From contig SVNC01000019.1 in NCBI GenBank assembly GCA_015067025.1, positions 1 through 33,699 on the forward strand: a stretch of DNA of 33,699 nucleotides. The letters are read 5' to 3'. The stretch's first letter is position 1, and every line of letters starts with the position of its first letter. Both the position numbers and the translations under genes were made by a program. The DNA is from Oscillospiraceae bacterium. Its GTDB lineage: Bacteria > Bacillota > Clostridia > Oscillospirales > Ruminococcaceae. Below the pieces are notes generated by a model. The model was not told the origin of the DNA. It did not search any database and was given only the letters and a program-made list of their open reading frames with translations. Positions 22,315-30,246 of the stretch are shown one piece after another.

Positions 22315-23367
22315 TCAGCTCTTTTTGGGTTTATAACCCTGAAGTAAAGCGGGATCCCATTTTCTTCCGCCCCATTTGCCGCCCATTACACTGTAGTAAT
22401 AGTCATAGAAGAGCGGGTCTTCATTTATTACCGTCTTGCTTACATCTACCGTCGGGTCTTCACCGTCTCTTACCCTTCTCGCATAAACAACGAGTCTGAG
22501 ATTTATTGACTTACCGAAGGGGAAGGTGCAGGTTGACAGTACGATTACTTCATCGCCGTATTTTAAATCAACCTCGGGATTATAGATAAAGCTTCTGTCG
22601 AGCACCTTTGCGTAATAATCGTTAAACTCCTTCTGATTGCCGAACTTGTAGACTATATCGTAATAGAAGACTTCGCCCTCGGTCTTTTTTGTATTCTGCT
22701 CCATTATGGCAAATATCTTATATGTACCCTTTTCGTAAATGGTGTCAAACTGGATAGTCGGATGTTCGTCATAGAACTCTCTGCCGTATTCAAAAACGTC
22801 ATAATATCTTACATCGTGGAAATAAGTGCCGTTAAGCAGATTGTGTCCGTAGATAAGAGCATTGGCAGGGCGTTTGTTTTTGGTGAACACTGCTCTGTAG
22901 TCGGCGGTTATACAGCCTGCAAAGCTGTAGTTTCCGTAAAAGTCCTGCTCTAAATACACCATATTCTGTTTATAGATATGGTTGTAATCTATAGTGCCGT
23001 CAAAGCCCTTTACCTGCATTACGGGATAATCCACCGCTGTGCCGTCTATCTTTATCCAGCCTACCATATCATTATTCTGATCGTACCATTCCTTATACTC
23101 GGGAAGTATGGTCGGTTTTTTAGTGGTTTTGAGCGGTATCGTTACCGCCTCATCAACGGTAAAAGGGTCTACAAGGGATGCATTCTTTATAAGCACGGGG
23201 TCGGGCTTTGGCTTGTTGTTTTCTTCGTTTATCATAAAGAGAACGACTGATAGCCATATTATAACTAACGGCAGACATATCTTCTGCACTACGCATAAAA
23301 CACTGTCATTTCTGACAGGGATAAAGTATGCCCAAAGGGGCTTTTTCGCCTTATTTTTTTCAGCCAT
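22315..23367 (-). CDS. Class B sortase (third of four)
   Basis: The 350-aa protein has one transmembrane helix (about 27-46) and a class B sortase domain with His175 (YGHN), Cys280 (LSTC) and Arg291 (NLRLVVYARR). It is the most divergent of the four. Its juxtamembrane motif is IPVRNDSVLCVVQK instead of IPWKGDS-type, and it reads MVGWIKIDGT where the substrate-side strand begins. The C-terminal tail keeps KWGGRKWDPALLQGY, close to the fourth sortase. AAGGAG lies 10 nt before the ATG. It is 48 bp upstream of the next sortase gene. Confidence 0.9.
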   Translation of the reverse strand: MAEKNKAKKPLWAYFIPVRNDSVLCVVQKICLPLVIIWLSVVLFMINEENNKPKPDPVLIKNASLVDPFTVDEAVTIPLKTTKKPTILPEYKEWYDQNNDMVGWIKIDGTAVDYPVMQVKGFDGTIDYNHIYKQNMVYLEQDFYGNYSFAGCITADYRAVFTKNKRPANALIYGHNLLNGTYFHDVRYYDVFEYGREFYDEHPTIQFDTIYEKGTYKIFAIMEQNTKKTEGEVFYYDIVYKFGNQKEFNDYYAKVLDRSFIYNPEVDLKYGDEVIVLSTCTFPFGKSINLRLVVYARRVRDGEDPTVDVSKTVINEDPLFYDYYYSVMGGKWGGRKWDPALLQGYKPKKS

Positions 23368-23399
23368 CGGGATTTGACTCCTTGTTATTTATTCTTCCG

Positions 23400-24557
23400 T
23401 TATCGTGCAGGGAAGGTATATCCGTCTTTCTTTGCGTCTTCTTCTGTATAGCTTAGTAATTTTCTTCTGTCCCAACCTGAATAGAACCAGTCGTAGCTTT
23501 CTGTTCCCATCTGTTTTGCGAGGTAATCATATACCCACTTCCAGCGTTTTACGTTAGCGTTGACCTTTGCAACCTCTACGTTTACTTCTTCGCTTTCGCC
23601 CTCTCTTATCTTGCGGGCGAATACGCCGAGTCTTATATATTCGTTATCGGGATAAGGCCATACGCAAGTAGATAAGGTCAGAATATCGTCACCGTACTGT
23701 AGATCGACGTCGGTGAAAATATCGCTTCTGTCCATTATCTCAATAATATAATCGTTGAAATCCTCACGGTTTTTAAAGTCGTGCTTATCAATGTAATTGA
23801 AAACCTCGCCGTGATTGTAGTTTGTATTATAAAGACCTATCGCAAATATCTTCCATTTGGACTGATCGTAAAGTGTGTTGAAGGTAATGACAGGATGCTC
23901 CTTATACATCGACATAGACGCCTTATCGTATGAATCGTAAAGAGTACGCCAGTATTCGTTAAGTCCTGCAAAGAACGTACCTATTGCCATATTATGTCCG
24001 TACAGCACGAGATTATCTGAAGTCTTGTCACTGCTTACCACATTTCTGTAATCCATCATTATAGTACCGCTCTTGTTTACGTTGCCGTAAATATCGTGGG
24101 TCAGATAAAAATCGTTGTCCGCACTCTTTACAACGGGATAGCTGATATTCGTTCCGTCTATCTGTATAAAGCCCACCACATCCTTATTTATTGCAAGTAG
24201 TGACTCAAAGGATGGTAAAGGCACTCCCTCTTCCTCCGCTTTTTCGATAACGATAGGGTCAACGTCAGGGATATATATCTGTGCTATCTCCTGAGATACC
24301 TTTTCATCGTGATGCATTTCTGCAACGTCGGTAACTAAAGGAACAAGAGTGATTATAAATACGGTAAGTGACGCTATAAAGATAAATTTTCTTATAACGT
24401 CGCCTACACCGTCACCCTTCCAGGGGATAAAGAATTTTAAAAATCTTATAAAAAGGCAAGGCTTTTTCTTCTTTTCAGGAGTCTTTGTATCTTCAGCAGC
24501 CTTTGTTTCTTCAATAACGTCTTCAGCTTCGCCGATATTCTTTTCTGTATCGCTCAT
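23400..24557 (-). CDS. Class B sortase (second of four)
   Basis: From the ATG at 24557 (AAGGAG 7 nt upstream) the protein is 385 aa. An earlier in-frame ATG at 24596 would overlap the preceding gene and lacks a site. An acidic/basic cytoplasmic region (1-33) leads to IPWKGDGVGDVIRK (44-57), a transmembrane helix (about 58-77) and the sortase domain with His188, Cys298 (LSTCVW) and Arg309. It is strongly similar throughout to the first sortase, including the SGTIMMDYRN and HNMAIGTFF segments and the tail WDRRKLLSYTEEDAKKDGY, suggesting a fairly recent duplication. Confidence 0.92.
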   Translation of the reverse strand: MSDTEKNIGEAEDVIEETKAAEDTKTPEKKKKPCLFIRFLKFFIPWKGDGVGDVIRKFIFIASLTVFIITLVPLVTDVAEMHHDEKVSQEIAQIYIPDVDPIVIEKAEEEGVPLPSFESLLAINKDVVGFIQIDGTNISYPVVKSADNDFYLTHDIYGNVNKSGTIMMDYRNVVSSDKTSDNLVLYGHNMAIGTFFAGLNEYWRTLYDSYDKASMSMYKEHPVITFNTLYDQSKWKIFAIGLYNTNYNHGEVFNYIDKHDFKNREDFNDYIIEIMDRSDIFTDVDLQYGDDILTLSTCVWPYPDNEYIRLGVFARKIREGESEEVNVEVAKVNANVKRWKWVYDYLAKQMGTESYDWFYSGWDRRKLLSYTEEDAKKDGYTFPAR

Positions 24558-24573
24558 CGCCCGTCTCCTTTCG

Positions 24574-25686
24574 TCAGTCCGCGGCAGGCTCGTCACTTAT
24601 AAAGGTGTAGCCGTCTTTTTGGGCGTCTTCTTCGGTGTAACTTAAAAGATATCTTCTGTCCCAGTTACTCTGGAACCAGTCATATCCGCCACCGATATTA
24701 TCATACACCCATTTCCAACGTTTTACATAGGTGTTTACCTGTGCTTTGCTTACGTCCACCTTACTGCTTTCTCCCGGTCTTACCTTTCTTGCTGAAATTG
24801 CAAGACGTACGTTTTCCATATCCTCTCTGAAGGGCCAGTAGCAAGTGGATAAAGTGAGTATCTGGTCACCATACGTTATATCAACGTCTGTAAAGATGTC
24901 ACTTCTGTCCATTATATTTATGATATAGTCGTTGAAATCCTCGCGGGAGGAAAAATCGTGCTTGTTGTTGTAGTCAAAGACCTCACCGTACTGCTCATCG
25001 ACGTTATAAAGACCTATTGCAAATATCTTCCACTCTGCCTGCTCGTAAAGAGTATCAAAAATTATAGTCGGATGCTCCTTATAGTGTGCAATTGACGCTC
25101 CGTCATAGGAATCGTAGAGTGTTCTCCAATATTCGCTGAGGCTTGAAAAGAAGGTTCCTATTGCCATATTGTGACCGTAAAGCACGAGGTTTGCAGAGGT
25201 CTTGTCCGCTGTAACCTTGTTTTTATAGTCCATCATTATAGTACCGCTTTTATTTTCATTACCGTAAAAATCACGGAACAAATAATAATCGTTATCCTTC
25301 GACTTAACTACGGGATAGTCTATCATAGTACCCGGGATCTTTATATATCCTACGGTATCCTTATTTATATCCAGCAGTTTTTCAAAGGAGGGTAATATGC
25401 CTGCCTCTGTTCTTATATCGTCATCATCTGTGCCGGGGATATAGATATTCTGTATCTGCTGATTTACCCATTCGTCACGATACATTGTATAGACGTCGGT
25501 AAGCAGAGGCACTGCGGTAATAATAAACGCAATAAGAGCGATTATAAATATCAGTTTTCTTATCACGTCACCTATGCTGTCGCCCTTCCAGGGGATAAAA
25601 AACATAGCGATTCTTTTTAACACACCTGGTTTTTTCACAGCTTCGCCGTTTTTTCTCGGTGCTTTTACAAGATAGCTTGCCGCCAT
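24574..25686 (-). CDS. Class B sortase (first of four)
   Basis: The 370-aa protein has the juxtamembrane motif IPWKGDSIGDVIRK (31-44), a transmembrane helix (about 45-64) and a class B sortase domain. Catalytic residues are His172 (YGHN), Cys282 (LSTC) and Arg294 (NVRLAISARK). After the domain comes an extension of about 65 residues with VKRWKWVYDN and WDRRYLLSYTEEDAQKDGY, shared with the second sortase. GGGGAAAGG precedes the ATG, 23 bp after the pncC/cinA stop, so it reads as part of the nifS-like/thiI/cinA transcript unless an internal promoter exists; I saw none. Confidence 0.92.
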   Translation of the reverse strand: MAASYLVKAPRKNGEAVKKPGVLKRIAMFFIPWKGDSIGDVIRKLIFIIALIAFIITAVPLLTDVYTMYRDEWVNQQIQNIYIPGTDDDDIRTEAGILPSFEKLLDINKDTVGYIKIPGTMIDYPVVKSKDNDYYLFRDFYGNENKSGTIMMDYKNKVTADKTSANLVLYGHNMAIGTFFSSLSEYWRTLYDSYDGASIAHYKEHPTIIFDTLYEQAEWKIFAIGLYNVDEQYGEVFDYNNKHDFSSREDFNDYIINIMDRSDIFTDVDITYGDQILTLSTCYWPFREDMENVRLAISARKVRPGESSKVDVSKAQVNTYVKRWKWVYDNIGGGYDWFQSNWDRRYLLSYTEEDAQKDGYTFISDEPAAD

Positions 25687-25709
25687 ACCTTTCCCCTTTC
25701 TTTATATCT

Positions 25710-26240
25710 TTACATTCTGAATAATTCTTGTTCTACCCATTCCAGTGCCGATAAAACGGTACTGAGTCTTATATATTCTCTTGGCTTTTCGTCACTTTCG
25801 AGAGGGTCGGTAAAGACAAGTCTTGCTTCGGTTTTCCCTTTTACAAAAAGCCCTACGTATACCGTGCCTACAGGCTTTTCAAGAGTACCGCCCGTTGGTC
25901 CTGCAATACCCGTTACAGATATTGCGATATCACTGCCTGATTGCTTTGCCATACCTTCTGCCATTGCAAGTGCCGTTTCCTCTGATACTGCACCGTACTT
26001 TTCAAGCGTTTCAAAGGGCACGTTCAGATGCTTCATCTTAGCTTCGTTTGCGTAGGTACATATACCCTCGTCAAATATCTCCGATGAGCCTGAAACTGCG
26101 GTTATAGCCGCAGAAATAAGTCCACCCGTACAGCTTTCGGCAGTTGATATTTTTAAACGCTTCTTAACTAATAATTGTACTACATTATACGCCGTTTTGT
26201 CAATAGAAGAGCGTAGTGAGAAGATTTTTCCATCCATCAT
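25710..26240 (-). CDS. pncC: Nicotinamide-nucleotide amidase (CinA C-terminal domain)
   Basis: The 176-aa protein matches the stand-alone CinA C-terminal (PncC) family, which deamidates nicotinamide mononucleotide for NAD salvage. Motifs are STAESCTGGL near residue 33, a central SEETALAMAEGM helix, and SVTGIAGPTGG followed by PVGTVYVGL. The N-terminal MoCF-like domain of full-length CinA (about 410 aa) is absent, which is common and not a truncation here. AAGGA lies 9 nt before the first of two adjacent ATGs. It starts 13 bp after thiI. Confidence 0.9.
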   Translation of the reverse strand: MMDGKIFSLRSSIDKTAYNVVQLLVKKRLKISTAESCTGGLISAAITAVSGSSEIFDEGICTYANEAKMKHLNVPFETLEKYGAVSEETALAMAEGMAKQSGSDIAISVTGIAGPTGGTLEKPVGTVYVGLFVKGKTEARLVFTDPLESDEKPREYIRLSTVLSALEWVEQELFRM

Positions 26241-26253
26241 TTTCCGCCATCCT

Positions 26254-27453
26254 TCAGGAATTTTCTACTGTTTCGGTAGTCCCTTCTACTCTGAACATCT
26301 TTATTTCGATGTCCTTTATCGCTTTTTCGATAAGAGGCTCAAAATCGTAACTCTGCTCTGCCTTTATAATTTCTTCAAGAACAGGCTTTGTCTTAGGGTG
26401 CTTAGGAGTAAATACGGTACAGCAATCCTCATAGGGAAGAGTTGATGTTTCAAAGGTGTCTATCTTTCTTGAAATTTCGATAATTTCCTTTTTATCCATA
26501 CCGATAACGGGACGGAATACGGGATATTCTGCCGCCGCATCTGTACACTGGATCGCCTTTAAGGTCTGGCTTGCGACCTGACCTACGCTTTCACCGGTAA
26601 CAAGTGCACCATATTCATAGCTGTCTGCAATTTTATTTGCGATCTTCACCATAAGTCTTCTCATAATTATAGTGAAAAATTCTTCGGGACAGTTATCTCT
26701 TAAAGCCTCCTGAATTTCTGTAAAGGGTACGCAGAAAAATCTGATATCTCCACAGTAGGGAGTCAGCTTTTCGCAGAGTGTTTCAACCTTCATAAGAGCT
26801 CTTTCAGAGGTATATGGAGGGCTTACAAAGTGAATACCGTCCACGATAAGTCCACGCTTCGCCATCATATAGCCTGCAACGGGGCTGTCAATACCGCCTG
26901 ATAAAAGGAGCAGACATTTTCCTGAGCTGCCAACAGGCATACCGCCTGCACCGATAATTCTTTCAGCACTTAAATATGCACCCTTATCTCTTATTTCACA
27001 GGTAACTGTAACTTCAGGATTATGAACGTCTACCTTTAAATGAGGATAAGCTTCAAGGATTGCACCGCCAAGCTCCATCTGTATATCGGGAGTTTTCATA
27101 GGGAATGCTTTATCAGAACGCTTTGCCTCAACCTTAAAGGTGTTTGCAAACTGTAAAGCCTCTTCAAGATAAGGTACACCCTGTGCCTTTATCTGTTCAA
27201 AGTCCTTTTCGAACACCGCACATCTCTGTAATGCACCGATACCGAAAATAACCTTAAGCTTTGCCATCACTTCATCTAAGTCCGCTTCGCCTACAGGCTC
27301 AATGTAGATAGTAGACTGCTTTCTCATATACTGGAATTTACCGCAGTGACGAAGTCTGCGTTTTATATTCTTTACGAGTATATCTTCAAAAGTGCCCTTG
27401 TTAAGGCCCTTTAAGGCTATCTCGCCGTATTTTGCCATTATAAGTTCTTTCAT
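26254..27453 (-). CDS. thiI: tRNA 4-thiouridine sulfurtransferase ThiI
   Basis: The 399-aa enzyme uses ATP to activate U8 of tRNA for sulfur insertion and may also supply sulfur for thiazole synthesis. It has an N-terminal ferredoxin-like and THUMP region (about 1-165), the PP-loop LLLSGGIDSPVAGYMM (about 178-193) and the family motif EDCCTVFTPKHPKTKP near residue 345. No C-terminal rhodanese domain is present, as in most Firmicutes. GGAGAAGG precedes the ATG. The neighbouring cysteine desulfurase, 14 bp upstream, is the natural sulfur donor. Confidence 0.95.
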   Translation of the reverse strand: MKELIMAKYGEIALKGLNKGTFEDILVKNIKRRLRHCGKFQYMRKQSTIYIEPVGEADLDEVMAKLKVIFGIGALQRCAVFEKDFEQIKAQGVPYLEEALQFANTFKVEAKRSDKAFPMKTPDIQMELGGAILEAYPHLKVDVHNPEVTVTCEIRDKGAYLSAERIIGAGGMPVGSSGKCLLLLSGGIDSPVAGYMMAKRGLIVDGIHFVSPPYTSERALMKVETLCEKLTPYCGDIRFFCVPFTEIQEALRDNCPEEFFTIIMRRLMVKIANKIADSYEYGALVTGESVGQVASQTLKAIQCTDAAAEYPVFRPVIGMDKKEIIEISRKIDTFETSTLPYEDCCTVFTPKHPKTKPVLEEIIKAEQSYDFEPLIEKAIKDIEIKMFRVEGTTETVENS

Positions 27454-27467
27454 ATTTCCTTCTCCTT

Positions 27468-28571
27468 TTATCTGCGAAATCTTTTTATTCCTGATTTTAT
27501 TTCATCTGCAAGCACGTTTATATCATCAAGCGTATTCGACATTGAAAAGCTGACTCTTATAGTGCTGTCGGCTCTTTTTCCATCAATTCCGAAGGAATCG
27601 GGGACTGAGCTTATCTTGCCCTTTGAGCAGGCTGAACCTGAACTTACGTATATCTGTTTTTCTTCAAGGTAGTGGAGCATTATCTCACTTCTGACCCCGA
27701 GTACAGAAAAGCTGAGGATGTTAGGCACGCCGTAGCTTAAGTCGGGACTGTTTATGTAAACGTCATCCATTTCAGCAAGTCTGCTACGAAGTAGCTTATT
27801 CAGTTCTACATAATGAGTAAGATCTGTGGGATAAGCCTTTACCGCCGCCTCAAAAGCCGCTATTGCTTCAATAGGCTCTGTGCCTGAGCGAAGATTCTTT
27901 TGCTGACCTCCGCCAAGGAGTTGAGGAGTAAACCTGCAACCCTTTGCCACATATAAAGCACCTACACCCTTAAGTCCATGCACCTTATGAGCAGACAAGC
28001 TGATGTAATCGCCATATAAGGCGGTCTTGCAAAAGCCCTGAACTCCGTCCACGTGGAGCATACAGTTTTTGTTCTTACGCTTGACTAAAGCATAAAGCTT
28101 TTTTGTATCTACCTTATAACCGGTTTCGTTATTCACTGCCATACAGGAGACTAAAATAGTATCAGGTGTTATATGCTCAGCAATATATTCTTCAAAATTA
28201 TAAAATGCGTCCTTTGGCGACAATCTTATCACGTTAAATCCATTATTTTCGAGGTAGTCACATACTCTTGCCACGGACGGATGCTCCATTGCCGTGGTGA
28301 CTATTGTTTTTCCGCTTCTTTTATAAGCATCACAAACGCCTTTTAAAACCGTGTTGTTGCTTTCTGTTGCTCCCGAGGTGAAATAAAGCTCACCCTGGAG
28401 TCCTAATTTTTTTAATATCGTATTTTTTGCACCGTTAAGGAGCTTTTCCGCCTCAATACCCATTTTGTGAAGAGATGAAACGTTTCCGAAGCATTCTCTT
28501 GCGGTATTTACAGCGGCGTTTACCGCTTCGTCACAAGGACGGGTGGTAGCGGCATTATCAAGGTATATCAT
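27468..28571 (-). CDS. Cysteine desulfurase (NifS/IscS-like)
   Basis: The 367-aa PLP enzyme removes sulfur from cysteine as a persulfide and, given its position before thiI, probably feeds tRNA thiolation. The start MIYLDNAATTRP is canonical. The aminotransferase V motifs are TSGATESNN, MAVNNETG, HVDGVQ and SLSAHKVHGLKG, with the PLP Lys; the usual HGPKG is HGLKG. The active Cys lies in SGSACSKG. I chose the ATG at 28571, with GGGAGAG upstream; 18 extra codons to 28625 read through a repeated AT-rich promoter-like stretch. It is probably the head of the eight-gene series ending at 19512. Confidence 0.93.
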   Translation of the reverse strand: MIYLDNAATTRPCDEAVNAAVNTARECFGNVSSLHKMGIEAEKLLNGAKNTILKKLGLQGELYFTSGATESNNTVLKGVCDAYKRSGKTIVTTAMEHPSVARVCDYLENNGFNVIRLSPKDAFYNFEEYIAEHITPDTILVSCMAVNNETGYKVDTKKLYALVKRKNKNCMLHVDGVQGFCKTALYGDYISLSAHKVHGLKGVGALYVAKGCRFTPQLLGGGQQKNLRSGTEPIEAIAAFEAAVKAYPTDLTHYVELNKLLRSRLAEMDDVYINSPDLSYGVPNILSFSVLGVRSEIMLHYLEEKQIYVSSGSACSKGKISSVPDSFGIDGKRADSTIRVSFSMSNTLDDINVLADEIKSGIKRFRR

Positions 28572-28581
28572 TTTTTCTCTC

Positions 28582-28617
28582 CCTTTTTTAATTATACACT
28601 TTTTAATTATACACCTT
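28582..28617 (-). promoter_or_regulatory. Duplicated TATAAT boxes before the cysteine desulfurase gene
   Basis: On the minus strand a 15-bp word, GTGTATAATTAAAAA, occurs twice in tandem, giving two TATAAT boxes about 15 bp apart. Upstream -35 matches are poor (TATATT for the first). It is probably the promoter region of the series but the exact start is unclear. Confidence 0.4.
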
Positions 28618-28650
28618 TTTGTCACAAAAATATAGTGTATAATCTGAAAA

Positions 28651-28728
28651 TTTTATGAAAAAATAGTCATAAAATTAAATTTTTCTGTTTTTGACAAAAG
28701 TTATAGCAAAATCGTTCTTTATTTTGCT
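28651..28728 (+). promoter_or_regulatory. Upstream region of ypeB with two inverted repeats
   Basis: TTTTATGA (28651-28658) pairs with TCATAAAA (28667-28674), and AGCAAAAT (28705-28712) pairs with ATTTTGCT (28721-28728). A TTGACA lies at 28691 but no matching -10 follows at 16-18 bp. Sporulation control is expected for ypeB, yet I could not assign a SigG or SigE promoter. Confidence 0.35.
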
Positions 28729-28748
28729 AAGTAGAAAGGAATTTTACT

Positions 28749-30101
28749 ATGAATATTTCAAAAAGATGCTTTGTCAGGATAGTGAGCTTTCTTGTGGCGG
28801 CTATCACCGTTGTGGGAATCATCGCTGTGCAGGGGCATAATTCTACCATTACTCTTAAAAGACAGCTACAGTACGATATGGCAAGAAGTGTGGAAAATCT
28901 GTCGGAAAGTCTTGATAATATCAGCAATACGCTGAGCAAGGGCATATACGCAGGCTCTCCCGAAATGATGAGTGTTTTATCTGCAAAGCTATGGAGCGAC
29001 GCGGCAAGTGCAAAGGCGGAGCTTTCCACCCTGCCTGTATCCTCCCTGCACCTTGAAAACACCTATAAGTTCTTATCTCAGGTGGGAAATTATTCAAAAA
29101 GTCTGTCCCAGCGTTACAGTGAGGGCGAAAACATCTCTGCTGAAGACAGGCAGAACCTGCTCGCTTTATCGGAATATGCTGAAAGGCTCTGCAACAATAT
29201 GTGGCTGGTGCAACAAAAGATAAACGAGGGCAGACTGAGTTACGAAGAAACAGACAAGGATATAGAAAATGCCGAAAATGACGAAGAGCCTTTATATATC
29301 ACCGAGGGCTTTACCGATTTTGAAGAGGGCTATGACAATTACCCCACGCTGATTTACGACGGACCCTTTTCTGATAACATCATGGAAAAAGAGCCTGAGA
29401 TGCTGAAAAATACAGTTTATATCTCAGCCGAAGACGCTTTGAAAAAGGCTCAGCGTGTAAGCGGAGAAAACGAGCTTTTCCGCAGCGACGAAACAGACGA
29501 ACAGGGTAAGATGCCTTGCTATGTCTTCAGTAAGGGAGATCTGACTGTCGCTGTCACAAAGCAGGCAGGATTGCTTTGCTATATGACCAATTACCGTGAA
29601 GTTAAAAGCCGCAGTATTACAGCAAACGAAGCCGTAGAAAAGGCTAAGGAATATCTTTCCTATCTTGGAATAAACAATATGTCCTACACATATTATGAAA
29701 TAAACAGAAACGTCTGTACGATAAATTTTGCTTCTGTGCAGGAAAATATTCTGATGTACACCGATCTTATAAAGGTCAGCGTTGCACTTGATAACGGCGG
29801 TATCACAGGCTTTGACGGCAGAGGTTATATCACGAACCACAAGCACAGAGAGATCGTTACCCCGAAATTATCAACCTCAGAAGCAGCGTCAAAAGTATCT
29901 CCCTACCTGCTTATCGAAAGCAAAAGACTGTGCGTCATCCCTTCTGAAGGCACAAGCGAGCGTTATTGCTATGAATTCAAATGCCGCAGTAAAGAGGAGA
30001 ATGGAGGCAGACCCGTTCTTGTCTATATAAACGCATATACAGGCAAAGAAGAACAGATACTTCTCCTTGAAATAAGCGAAAACGGAACGCTTACTGTTTA
30101 A
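28749..30101 (+). CDS. ypeB: Germination protein YpeB
   Basis: The 450-aa protein has one N-terminal transmembrane helix (about 9-28) and a coiled helical region (30-160). Two PepSY-like beta domains follow: the first from about 225 with ISAEDALKKAQRVSG, the second with SITANEAVEKAKEYLSYLGI, and a last related unit starting KLSTSEAASKV. This layout matches YpeB, needed to localise and stabilise the cortex-lytic enzyme SleB in spores. AAAGGA precedes the ATG. No sleB is adjacent, unlike in Bacillus and many clostridia. The downstream gene is a catalytically altered NlpC/P60 lipoprotein with its own promoter. Confidence 0.9.
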   Translation: MNISKRCFVRIVSFLVAAITVVGIIAVQGHNSTITLKRQLQYDMARSVENLSESLDNISNTLSKGIYAGSPEMMSVLSAKLWSDAASAKAELSTLPVSSLHLENTYKFLSQVGNYSKSLSQRYSEGENISAEDRQNLLALSEYAERLCNNMWLVQQKINEGRLSYEETDKDIENAENDEEPLYITEGFTDFEEGYDNYPTLIYDGPFSDNIMEKEPEMLKNTVYISAEDALKKAQRVSGENELFRSDETDEQGKMPCYVFSKGDLTVAVTKQAGLLCYMTNYREVKSRSITANEAVEKAKEYLSYLGINNMSYTYYEINRNVCTINFASVQENILMYTDLIKVSVALDNGGITGFDGRGYITNHKHREIVTPKLSTSEAASKVSPYLLIESKRLCVIPSEGTSERYCYEFKCRSKEENGGRPVLVYINAYTGKEEQILLLEISENGTLTV

Positions 30102-30181
30102 GTTTCACTTAAATTTCATAAACTTTTCAGTAGCAGGTCACCCCAAAAGGCTTTATTTTACAAAAACTGGGATTTTAAAAC

Positions 30182-30210
30182 TTGACATTTTTGTGCTTTT
30201 AAAGTATACT
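30182..30210 (+). promoter_or_regulatory. Promoter of the NlpC/P60-like lipoprotein gene
   Basis: TTGACA (30182-30187) and TATACT (30205-30210) are 17 bp apart. The start near 30217 rules out the upstream ATG at 30193. Confidence 0.75.
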
Positions 30211-30246
30211 ATACTTGTAGAAAAACAAAAAGGTCAGGTGATGACA

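Noticed and set aside
24558-24596. Overlap of the first two sortase genes
   Set aside because: It depends on an upstream ATG without a ribosome site; the ATG at 24557 with AAGGAG removes the overlap.
28572-28625. Extra 18 residues at the cysteine desulfurase N-terminus
   Set aside because: The codons run through duplicated TATAAT promoter-like repeats and the canonical N-terminus starts at 28571.
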